Origin: Thalassiosira profunda
Taxonomy: Eukaryota; Bacillariophyta; Thalassiosirophyceae; Thalassiosirales; Thalassiosiraceae
Direction of reading: 5' to 3'
Assembly: GCA_036939355.1 (NCBI GenBank)
Contig: JALLAP010000025.1
Span: 1-64,000, forward strand
DNA: 64,000 nucleotides
Shown: piece by piece, positions 21,833-30,615 of the stretch
Numbering within the stretch: the stretch's first letter is position 1
Layout of the letters: each line of letters begins with the position of its first letter
Notes under the pieces: generated by a model
What the model saw: the letters and a program-made list of their open reading frames with translations, nothing else
Told to the model about the DNA's origin: nothing
Database searches by the model: none
Program-made: the position numbers and the translations under genes

Positions 21833-22742
21833 GATGCAGCTTGGACGGGCGCCGGCCGAAGGGTCGAGTGTTGTGTGCGAAGTGGACACAAGCTACATCG
21901 ATTGCCGAGTGCGATCCCTCCTCTGCAAAGAATCTCTCTGCAAAGAAGCGCAGTGCGCCAAAAGTCTCTTCTCGCTCTGGTCGCTTCTGGTTGCACTGCC
22001 CGGAAGGTAGGGCGGCGAGCTGGGGCGAGCCTCTGAGGCTAGGGTCGGTCGGTGAATGGCAGCCAGAGCGAGAAGATCGAGGGAGCAAGGGCGAGTCTCT
22101 GCGCTGTGCATGCAGGCTTTTTTTGGTTGCACCCGACTAGGTACGCGAAGCCCGGCGAAGTTGGCCGAATCTGTTTCGGCAAGGAAATTACACAGGGGTT
22201 GAATGGCGGGGGGCTGGCGCGGACCTTCTCTGGTAACGGGAAAGCAAGGGCGCGCCAACAGCCATTTAGCCCCTGTGTAATTTCCTTGGTTTCGGGCTCC
22301 GAAAGCGTTCAAGTCGCTGTGCTGTATGTGAAGTCTCCGGGCAAGCCAATCTTTCGAACACGCATCACACAATCCCGTTGTCGCAAGATGGCAGCTTGCG
22401 CGACATCCCTGCCTTCTCGTAATAATTTGCAGGCCCTCAGAAAAAATACTTACTGCCGCTGCTGGAATCGGCAGTTAAATAAGGCCTCACGAACGGAGTG
22501 CAATCTGTCCAAAGGTTCGCCCGGAGTAATTGTGTGTGTCGTAAGATGGTCATCCGAGCTTCTCAATCAATCGTGTGTGTCGCAGCCAAACTTTTCAGAA
22601 GCCTCCCGCGCGATGCCTCCACACACGACGAGCGCGATGCACAGAGGCCTCCTATCTTTGCCCAGTGCGGCAATCGGGGACAAAGCACATGCATCGCATG
22701 CACGCCGACCCCACAAAACGCGATCAGTCAACGCTGCAAACC
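21833..22742. other. Spacer between paralog and ELDAW gene, with conserved upstream block
   Basis: Bases 21890-22000 resemble, in inverted orientation, the region 24500-24640 upstream of the other paralog. Shared pieces include ATTGCCGAGTG, CTCTGCAAAGAAGCGCA (partly duplicated here) and CCAAAAGTCTCTTCT. A 109-bp foldback element is inserted at 22180-22288 and is listed separately. No other gene is seen. Confidence 0.55.
22173..22295. mobile_element. MITE-like foldback element with 7-bp target-site duplication
   Basis: The 109-bp element 22180-22288 begins CAAGGAAATTACACAGGGG and ends with the exact reverse complement of those 19 bases. The similarity continues imperfectly inward for roughly 20 more bases (TTGAATGGC against CTAAATGGC, then GGCGCG). 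It is flanked on both sides by GTTTCGG (22173-22179 and 22289-22295), a 7-bp direct repeat consistent with a target-site duplication. There is no coding capacity. The superfamily cannot be named from this alone. An alternative is a plain hairpin with chance flanks, but 19 perfect bases plus the duplication make insertion more likely. Confidence 0.75.
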
Positions 22743-24065
22743 ATGTGGGAGACCTCCGAGCTCGATGCGTGGCTCCGCTCGGCCGACGCGGCGGCGGTCT
22801 TTGGCGCGGACGACGAGGGGGCTGGTGCACATCATAATATGAGTAACATGCCGCCGCCGCCGATGCAGGAGCGCCGACCCTCCCCGCTGACCGTCGAGCT
22901 CGATGCGTGGCGCCGCGCGTTCCATGGGGGCGCCGCGGCGTCCTCCCGCCGCGAGACGGCGGCGCCAGCGGTGGCTGCACATCATATGCACAATTTGCAG
23001 CCACCCCGGCCGATGCCGCCCTCCCCTCCGAGGCACGGCCTCTCCTCCCCGTCGGCGTCGCCCGTCGAGCTCGACGCGTGGCTCCGCCGCCCGGAGGCCA
23101 GCGTTGTATTTAAATCTGACGGCGGGGGAGAAGAACTTCTCCGGCCGCCAACAATGTCGCCGCTGTCCATGTCGCCGCCGCCCAGGCAGGACGTCATGCA
23201 GGTCACGGGCCACCCGCAGTTCGACACATCTTGTGTCTCGGCCAGCCGCTACACGTCGCCCAAGCAAGATATCGTCACGGGCCACCCGCCCTTCGACACA
23301 TCTTGTGTCTTAGCAAGCCGCTACACGTCGCCCAAGCAGGATATCCTGCAGGTCACGGGCCATTCCCACGAGGTGGGCCCCGCCGGCCACGCTCTGGAGG
23401 GCAGTGCCCTCGATATCTCTCCCGTGCCCCTCGACGATGGCTGGGAGCAGATGGTCGGGGGCGATTTTTGGGCGCCTCGCCGTCAGCGTCCGCCGGAGCT
23501 CCGGCGCCGGGTGTCGCAGGGCGGAGGCGGTGGGATCGATATGAATACGATGCGCTTGGATCGCGAATTTGATCCCGCGCCCTACCACGATGCGACCCCG
23601 TTCCTTGAGGTGGCCGCGCCACCGCGCGTCGATCCAAGTCAAGCCGCGGCCTTCCTCGTCGCCGCGATGGAACGCTCCGAGATCTCGCAGCGCCACGGTG
23701 CCCACCCCAAGCTCGCGTGGCTGCGGGGGAGGACGCATCGGTCCCGCTCGATGCTCCTGGGGGCGCTGGGGGGTGGCGACACCTTTGGACGGGATGGCCG
23801 CGGACATCCCACCCTGCGCCGGTGGGCGAGCTCGTCGGGGGTGGAGATGGCGTCGGGGGGAACCGCTCATCGGTTGCATGCCGAACAACGGTACACGCGA
23901 AGGAGGAGCGCCGAACTCCCCGCGCCCTACCACCGCCAGACGAGCACGTATGGCGGACAGAGTCGGCGAGGCTCGTCGTCTTCACAGCGGCACTACGTCG
24001 ATGCGGCGGTGCGGGCGGAGCTGCGGCGGCTGGCCCACGAGCAAATCCGGGAGATGGGACTGTAA
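22743..24065 (+). CDS. ELDAW-repeat protein, low-complexity, unknown function
   Basis: About 440 residues from ATG 22743 (an in-frame ATG at 22689 is possible). The N-terminal half has three diverged modules each starting ELDAWLRxxxA, separated by proline/histidine-rich linkers with MPPPPM-like and AHHM-like pieces. It is followed by two almost identical 24-residue repeats (VTGHPxFDTSCVxASRYTSP then KQDI) and the start of a third. The C-terminal half is arginine- and glycine-rich and ends in a helix (VRAELRRLAHEQIREMGL). No known domain, signal peptide or membrane segment. It sits between the two inverted small paralogs. Probably a real, fast-evolving gene: the repeats stay in frame over 1.3 kb. 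Confidence 0.6.
   Translation: MWETSELDAWLRSADAAAVFGADDEGAGAHHNMSNMPPPPMQERRPSPLTVELDAWRRAFHGGAAASSRRETAAPAVAAHHMHNLQPPRPMPPSPPRHGLSSPSASPVELDAWLRRPEASVVFKSDGGGEELLRPPTMSPLSMSPPPRQDVMQVTGHPQFDTSCVSASRYTSPKQDIVTGHPPFDTSCVLASRYTSPKQDILQVTGHSHEVGPAGHALEGSALDISPVPLDDGWEQMVGGDFWAPRRQRPPELRRRVSQGGGGGIDMNTMRLDREFDPAPYHDATPFLEVAAPPRVDPSQAAAFLVAAMERSEISQRHGAHPKLAWLRGRTHRSRSMLLGALGGGDTFGRDGRGHPTLRRWASSSGVEMASGGTAHRLHAEQRYTRRRSAELPAPYHRQTSTYGGQSRRGSSSSQRHYVDAAVRAELRRLAHEQIREMGL
23202..23360 (+). repeat. In-frame 72/78-bp tandem repeat inside the ELDAW gene
   Basis: The unit beginning GTCACGGGCCACCCGC starts at 23202, recurs at 23274 (72-bp period), and a truncated third copy starts at 23352 (78 bp later, the extra six bases being CTGCAG). 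Copies differ at only a few positions, so the expansion is recent. It encodes the VTGHP...YTSP...KQDI peptide repeat. Confidence 0.85.
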
Positions 24066-24699
24066 CAAAATGGATGTGTTGTCGGGGCGGAGGACCATCG
24101 TTTGGTCCGAGGCCTCTTAGACTGAACGGGATGCGCGCGCCGCATAGAACGCTGGACGCTGTAGAAGGAAACTGTGGTAGAGATCGACTTGTACAGTTGT
24201 ATACTCTGCAAGTGTTTGCATTGGTTGCGCCCGAGCAGAGTCCACAGTGGTGTGTTTGCTGCACTGTATGAGAAAAAAAGCTTTGCAGCCACTTGGCGGC
24301 GGGAAGATTAACCTCCGACTTAAGGGATAACCGGTTCAGGACACATCTACTAATGGGCCCAGCAGGTTTGCAAACGCGGCAGTAATAGGGCAGTGATATA
24401 TCGGAGAATCTAATGAGACAGTGGGACAGATTGATAAAGTATCGAAAGTTGAGCCTGCCCTAAACAACCACGCCCAGCAGAAACATCGTCACAGAGACTC
24501 GCCTTGTGCGCTGCGTCGTGTCGGTGCAACCAGCCCAGAAGTGCGAGCAGAAGAGACTTTTGGTTAGTTGCGCTTCTTTGCAGAGTGATAACACTCGGCA
24601 ATCATATCTTGCAGAGATAAACTCATTCGATTGTTGCTCAAGTCCCCCTGGCACCCAGCTACAGCCAACACTGCTGCCTCCGATGCCCCAAGTTTAACC
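24066..24699. other. Spacer upstream of the plus-strand paralog
   Basis: About 630 bases between two same-strand genes. The part 24500-24640 is similar in inverted orientation to the upstream region of the 21832 gene and is probably the conserved promoter of this paralog pair. The rest shows no gene, repeat or RNA signature. Confidence 0.5.
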
Positions 24700-25131
24700 A
24701 TGGCCAACATCCAACGTCGATCAGTCTCCTTCTCCGAGCCCGTCGAGGTTGTAGGAGTCATCTCCGACGCGGGCGAATGGCACACAGCGCAGGATCGCCG
24801 CCGATTCCGCCTCGACACAGTCCGCGAGGCCCACCGCCTCGCACACGAGATGGCCCTTGCCACCGACGCCGCCGCCCTCAAGGAACTCTTCCTCCAATGC
24901 CCGGGCCTCGACTCGTTCTTCCAGCGAGGCGGGTCCAGGCGCCGGATAGAGATGCGGCGCGCCCACATGGCCGCCGTGCTGTCCGAGCAAGCGCGCGGGA
25001 CCGGGGACCCCGAGGATCTACGACGGACCTCCGAACGGACGAGCGCGTGGTTCCGAGGGAAAGCCCACGGGACAGCCTTGGCGTACGCCGACTTTGCAAA
25101 TACAAGTGAAGTTGGTGGCTCGTCGCCTTGA
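24700..25131 (+). CDS. Small conserved protein, inverted paralog of the 21832 gene
   Basis: 143 residues starting MANIQRRSVSFSEPVEV. It aligns along its whole length with the 21410-21832 protein (DAGEWHTAQD, FRLDTVREAHRLA, LFLQCPGLDSF, RRAHMAAVLSEQARG, AWFRGKAHGTALAYADF, final GGSSP). The similarity passes the stop codon into about 30 bases of 3' flank (GCCTTGAGTCTA, CCTTCCTTC). The length and codon use support an intact, functional gene. Role unknown; see the 21410 entry for the possible family. Confidence 0.72.
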   Translation: MANIQRRSVSFSEPVEVVGVISDAGEWHTAQDRRRFRLDTVREAHRLAHEMALATDAAALKELFLQCPGLDSFFQRGGSRRRIEMRRAHMAAVLSEQARGTGDPEDLRRTSERTSAWFRGKAHGTALAYADFANTSEVGGSSP

Positions 25132-25357
25132 GTCTACACACTCTACACACCTTCCTTCATTATGCTTTCACCCCGAGAACTTAACTACTAAAGATGATCA
25201 ACATCATCCAGAAAAGAGACTAGCCTGTTCCTCTTAGCGCTGTGCATTATTGCACAGACCTCTATCATTTGTCGTTGTCACAAACACCTCGCCTCTCCCC
25301 GTAACCTAATCTAATCCACTCTTCCGCACTCGCGTGCCCTCCGGCACAGCCAAGAGC

Positions 25358-27600
25358 CTAAGCCACCAGCCGCTGTTCGTACTCGGGCCCGGAAGGTCCC
25401 ACTCGACTGTATCCTTGCCTTCTTTGCCGACCCTTCTTTAGTATTGCCGGCGCCGCCAGCATGATCCCCGCCAGCACGCACACGATGAGTATCCCCGCCG
25501 CCCGCGGCCCGGTGAACCCCAAGTCGGCCCACGTTTCCGGAGGGTCCCAAACGACGTCGTCGAATCCCCCCAAGCTCAAGCAGTGCGGTCCCGTCCAGTT
25601 GCCCTTGCATTCGCACGCGGCCGGTTTGCGTTGCGACGAGCACGTCCCCCGAGAGTGGCCGCCGCAGGATTGGGGCAGCGTGACATTGGCTGGGGCGGTT
25701 GGAGAGCAACCGCCGCCGCCGCGTTGGATTGTTTTCAGTGGATGCAGCTGCAGGACATTCGCCAGTCAGAAGAATGAGAAGCTGGCTAGACAACCGAAGA
25801 ATGCACCCAATTGCACTGGTATACACTCACGTCTCCTGCCTGCATGTACTTCTTTCTATGAGCCTCAATGAACTTCCGCGTCGGCCGTTCCTTCGTGCTG
25901 CACCCCACCTTTTGCTTCGGATCGTTCTTATCCTGGTACACTCGCACCCAGTTGACCTTGTATTCGGCCGGCCTTGCCATCATGTCGCAGAATCCCTCCG
26001 AGAAACCGCACGTTTCCTGGAAGCCGCCGTGGCAGTCGTATTCCTTGCAAGGGCACATGGCCGGGCACTTTAGCGGAAAGCCTGCACAACGAATGGCACC
26101 CAATCATAAGTTTTGCATCAGCGAAAACCAAGATTCCGAGACACCACCAAGTCAATACTCACCCCACTGGGAACTGATCGCCGTGTTGAGCAGCATGTAC
26201 ATGGGCTCGGAACTGATCTCTGCCCCCGTCCCGCTCGCGTTCAACCCCTCCCCCTTCACCTCCAGTATAAACAGATCGTCCAGGAACCATCGAATGTAGC
26301 CAAACGTCTCGGTGTAGTTGTTCGCTGCCGTGCCGTTCTTGTCCGGCAGCTCCCACTCCACCCGATACTTGTGAAATTTGCCAAAGTGGCTCGCGTTCAG
26401 CTGCCGATTGTACGATATCGCGTCCGACCAGTAATCCTGCGCGGCCGGGTCGGTGTCGTCCCGAAAGTGGTTGTACGTCCCGTAGAACGCAATGTTGAGC
26501 GACGTGTTCAATCCCCCCGTCAGGTTGTCGTACCACTGCCCGGGAGCGGGCCACCACCCCTCCCCCGGTCGGGGGAGGCGGCCGGGCGCCACCTGGTACG
26601 ACGACGAGAGGAACGGCTGCCCCACGGGCATTTTGAGGAAGGGGCCCGTGTTCGCCTTCTGGCTTCCCGCCTGGACCTCGAAGACGTCGATTTCCGGGGC
26701 GCCCCGTCCCACGCCGTTGTGGAGGCCGTAATGCTCCACCCGGTTGCAGGCGCTGATCAATTGGGCGGTCCGGCTTTTGTCCGTGCACGCGCTGGAACTC
26801 CACGGCCAAATGTGCTCCGAACTTCCAACGTAGGTGTGCCGCGCCAGGTTGCCCAGGAGCCAAAACGCCGGCCACAGCCCTCCCACGTTGTGCTTGCCCG
26901 GCAATGCAATTTCGGCCTCCATGACGCCCCCCGTAAAGCAGAACTTGTTCCAGCTTTGGATCATGGCGCTCTTGAAATGCTTCGTCACCCGCTCCTTCTC
27001 GTATTTCACGTCGTTGAATCCCACGATGGTGGTGTCCGCCGCCTCGCTCTTGATCACCAGGTTCCCACTAGTGTCCGTGTACGCATTCTCTGTCGAGTAA
27101 TAATGCTGGGCGTCGTTGGTATAGTCGTTCTTTTCCAGCGCCGTCCACCGTGGATCGTTGCCGTCCTCGAAGGTGCGGTGGGGGGTGTTGAACTCGTCCG
27201 AGAAGACCAAATCGTACACCCGAATGGGCTCGGTCGGCGCCGGAGTGACCGTGGACGGCGCCTCCGAGGGACCGTCCGTCGGGTAAAATGTGGGAAAGTA
27301 CGTCGGAGTCGCGGTCGGGGCCGCCGTCTCGCCCTTTCGTTTCCGTCTGTGCGTTGTCTTAGCATCGTCCTTGCTCTCCTCGCCCTTGTTCGCTTCGTTT
27401 TTCGACTTGGCATTCTCTTTTGGCGGGGGCAAATTGGGCACTATCGGGAGAGGCGAGACGGTGCGCTCCGCCTTTGGTGTATCCGGGTCGATCCAGCCGG
27501 CGTGGCTGGATGTCAGCGCACTCAGTAGCAGTAGCGATATTGTGCACCATCGCGTCGATGGCGGCGCCTCGTTGCGGCGTCTCCTCGCAGTGTCTATCAT
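25358..27600 (-). CDS. KRE6/SKN1-type beta-1,6-glucan transglycosylase (GH16 fold)
   Basis: Three exons, 27600-26163, 26081-25831 and 25747-25358, with GTGAGT donors and CAG acceptors, give about 692 residues. An N-terminal hydrophobic anchor or signal (CTISLLLLSALTSSHAGWI) is followed by a K/E-rich stalk and PTxxPT linker. The catalytic domain is of the SKN1/KRE6 family, with the GH16 signature EIDVFE (catalytic Glu at about 303 and 308) and GGLWPAFWLLGNL. The second exon carries the cysteine-rich CPAMCPCKEYDC segment; the third an EGF-like ACECKGNWTGPHC and a C-terminal membrane helix with a basic tail. In diatoms this family is linked to branching of the storage glucan chrysolaminarin. It would act in the secretory or vacuolar membrane system. 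Well supported family; exact product inferred. Confidence 0.88.
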
Positions 27601-28018
27601 CTGCGGAATATAGATTCCCTCTATTCCTCAGGCGTGCACGACCTCCGCCGACTGCACCGACCCGTTCTCCTCGACTCTCCACCCAATCGACACGGGACCT
27701 TCGCTCGTCGCAGTGTAGGCCGATGCGCTGATGCTTCTAGCGCCTTCTGGTCGGCCCGCGCCGCGGATGAGCAATCCGCAGGGCAGGGGAGCGGGTCGGG
27801 GAGGAGGATTTTTTGTGAGCAACTTTGTGCGGGAAGCAACGCAAGTCGTGCGGTGACGTCATCTCGTGACTGGAGGAGGAGATCTCCTTCCCTCGTCACT
27901 CGTCACCCTCGCCCGGGGGCCGGGCGGGTCAACCGCTACAGGCGCTTACCACCGCCCGCCCGGGCGCGGCCTACCACCTGCTATCACCCACACAGCATAT
28001 GCTCATGTACTACAACAA
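27601..28018. promoter_or_regulatory. Head-to-head region between SKN1 and HAD genes
   Basis: About 420 bases with no supported gene. It holds the 5' ends of both divergent genes. The sequence CGTGCACGACC lies near 27635. Open frames here lack conserved features. Confidence 0.4.
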
Positions 28019-28686
28019 ATGGGTGAAGTTGTGGAGCTGGAAATGCTCTATCTGCTAGATGTCGATCGGACGCTGTTTCAATCGGGCGACTTTGCATTGG
28101 CCCTGCACAACGCCCTGCTCGGTCTAGTGGACGCCGATTTGCCCAGCAGAGAACAGGTGGCCCGCGATGTACAAGCGGAATCGCTTCCATTTTCAACCTA
28201 TTTTCATCACAAGGGCATACAGTTGAAGACGCTGTATGATGCAGCCAAAGCGCTAGACGAGACACATATGTGTATGGCGATGTCGGGGTTATCGATGAGT
28301 TGCCTGGGCGCGTAATCCTCTACACCAAAGGAGAACGAGACACTCAAGAGCTGAAGCTGCACCACAGCGGATTGTCGCAGTTGTCCGAGGGAAGTACCAA
28401 TTTTGATGAAACGTCAAAACCAGGAGTCTGGATTGTACAAACCAACAAGGGAGATTTGTTGAAGCGTGCAATCGACCAAAATGCATCGGATGCAAATACA
28501 ATCGTCCTGCGGTGGAAAGGTGTGGAATACCGTACCAAAGAACTTATTTTTGTTGACGATAAATATGAGGAGATCAAACTTTGGTGGAATTGGCCCGAAG
28601 CGGCATACCGCTCTTCTTGGCGCACATCGTTCGAGGAGATAGTAAGTACGGTGCTTCAGCCGACAGGGACGAGAGTGCAGTTGTAG
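28019..28686 (+). CDS. HAD-superfamily hydrolase, frameshifted
   Basis: Two overlapping frames together form one HAD-like phosphatase. Frame 1 starts at ATG 28019 and carries motif I LYLLDVDRTLF (nucleophile Asp and DxDxT-like pattern). Frame 2, from about 28267, carries motif II VILYTKGE, a conserved Lys region and motif IV LIFVDDKYEE. The switch falls at TATGTGTATGG near 28266-28275. A 2-base TG duplication there would explain the break, and frame 1 otherwise stops at 28315. No intron with usable splice sites fits in the gap. So it is either a pseudogene, a sequencing or assembly error, or less likely programmed slippage. Both halves keep clean coding quality, favouring an error or a recent break. 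Confidence 0.6.
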
Positions 28687-28950
28687 ATATCAACACACTT
28701 CGAGATCTCGAGGCAAAGTTGCAGGAAATGCGGCATAAGAGAAGAAGAAACTGAATTGCAAGTTCCTTTCGTAAGAACAGACTCCAATCTTCACTAGGAG
28801 TCCGACTGGGTTCTGCCAGAAATCATTCGGTTGCCTCCATTTAACGGACAACTTTCCCCCAGGAGAACCTGATTCTCCGCCTATTCACAGCATTTTCCAC
28901 AACACATTTCCCCCAATCGTTTACCCCAAACGCAACTCCCGCAACCTCCC

Positions 28951-29766
28951 TCAGCTCTTTCCCCATCCCATCTGGCTGATCGCCTGCTTCCGCACCTGCT
29001 GGTTGATCTTCGCCTGGATCCGTTTGTCCTCCTCGGCCGCGATCTTCTCCCGCATCTTCCGATAGGCCGGGTACCGACACAAGACATACGTATTGAAGAC
29101 CGCCACGCAACCCAACACAATGGACGTGATCCACCCCAGTAATCCACCGTACGACCACGTCACGCTCGCCATGAGACAGTAGAAGATGAGGCGATAGATC
29201 GAATGGAAGAGGAAGCCGAAGTTCAATGCGATGATGGTGCGGACGAACTTCAGCTGGGTTTCGAGGCAGCAGACGAGGATGCCGCCGCAGGTGGCGTAGA
29301 TGGACGTGATCCAGACGGAGATGTGGGGCAGGCTGACCATGGTGACTATCTGTGGATGATTGATGAGGAGAATTGCAATGAGAGACACACATTCTTTTTT
29401 GTGGGTGGTGGACCAGCCCCACAACACTCATGCACTTACCGAGGCCGCAATTAGCAATCCGGCGGAAGCCATGTTGAGCACGCGCATGAACAGAATAATT
29501 TTGGGCAGATCCTTCTCGTCGGCCTCCTTCTTCGCCGCGGCCACGTTGGTGTTCCCCGCGTTGCTGTTGGCCAGGATGCTCCCGGCCACGTTGTCCGTGG
29601 ACGCCGGTGCACGCGCCGTCTTCTCGCTGGCGGCCGGGGTCTCGTCGAGGGAAAACGCCGGCGGCGCCTCGGCGGCGGGGGCGGCTGCCGGGGCGGGCTC
29701 GGGAGCCGCAGCGGCGGGGGCGGAGGCCCCGCCGTCGTCCAGCCACGAGGGTGCTTCTCCGTCCAT
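28951..29766 (-). CDS. Four-helix membrane protein, COPI-associated / TVP15-like
   Basis: Two exons, 29766-29440 and 29349-28951, joined across a 90-nt intron (GTAAGT donor, CACAG acceptor), give 241 residues. The N-terminal ~75 residues are alanine/proline-rich and disordered, starting MDGEAPSWLDDGG. Four membrane helices follow: IILFMRVLNMASAGLLIAAS, VWITSIYATCGGILVCCLE, FVRTIIALNFGFLFHSIYRL and LGWITSIVLGCVAVFNTYVL. The cytosolic end is a charged helix (YRKMREKIAAEEDKRIQ) finishing GWGKS. Spacing and content suit the COPI-associated (TVP15-like) Golgi family. The Golgi trafficking role follows from that family; the assignment rests on topology and is moderate. Confidence 0.65.
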
Positions 29767-30615
29767 GGTTGGCTCTCTTGTGTGCTTGCGTCGGACCGGA
29801 GTTTTGCTTTTACAGCTTTTCGTGGTCGCTAGGACTCCCGCCGTAGATAGCACTGCCTCTACTATTCCGACGCAACCGTACCGCTTCTCAATGACAAAAA
29901 GTTTTTCCATCGCGGCGAAGGAAAGTCTGGGCGCTTTTGAACGAACCGGGCCAATGACGCGATTCACATGGTCAATGAAGCGTGTCATTGGTGAATCGGT
30001 GTCAAGTTTACTACTGCCCAACGGATCTTGTTTCGCGCGTGTGTCGTGGTCGAAACGACACGCATACTGATTCCTCCCACTTACAGCGGGAGCCCTGCCG
30101 ACCACGAAAAGCTGTATTTGCAAGCGTTGGGAGGTTGGAGGAAAAGACGGAGGGAGAAACGCTTGCAATTGCAATTACCGTAGGCTTGCTTTGGTTTGCA
30201 CAGCAAAATCTTAGCAGCTAAATTACTCAGCGGGAACCCCACCTCTGACGACGTTCAAGTACTTTATGACACACTACTCTTCACGAGGAATGTCATAAAC
30301 CCCTTTAGAAAGCCTGAAATCGGGGATACCTGGGCGTAATTTATGTTGCAAAGTTCCTTTCTGCCGTTACCTGCTAAAATAGTCTATAAAGGCATAAGTA
30401 ATTGGCACCTCGAGGCATAAGTAATATTAAGCATTTTCTCCCAAAAATCCCTCCGATAAATGTACTGATTCCTACGTGGGTGACGGCCAGACCATAGTGC
30501 AAATTGGTGGCTGTGAAGCTCATTGGCAGCCTGCCGTGCAATCCAAAGCAAGCATACGGTACTTCTTCCGAAGCTTTGCTTTGTGATGGAGTAGGATGGA
30601 GTGGTAGGATTGGTT
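29767..30615. other. Intergenic region with a 30-bp inverted repeat
   Basis: No gene is supported in about 850 bases. A 30-base segment at 30176-30205 (TACCGTAGGCTTGCTTTGG and on) matches the reverse complement of 30532-30561 at 27 of 30 positions, enclosing about 326 bases. A short direct repeat GGCATAAGTAAT occurs twice near 30390 and 30413. The region covers the 5' ends of two divergent genes. Confidence 0.5.

Noticed and set aside
23202..23360. Possible CRISPR-like array
   Set aside because: Only two full copies, period of 72 bases without unique spacers, and the repeats are in frame within a protein gene.
26113..27528. 471-codon plus-strand frame over the SKN1 gene
   Set aside because: Antisense shadow of a conserved glucan-synthesis gene; arginine/valine-rich, no motif.
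28019..28315. An intron joining the two HAD frames
   Set aside because: No GTRAGT donor and AG acceptor at a distance of 60-110 bases that keeps motif I and restores the frame.
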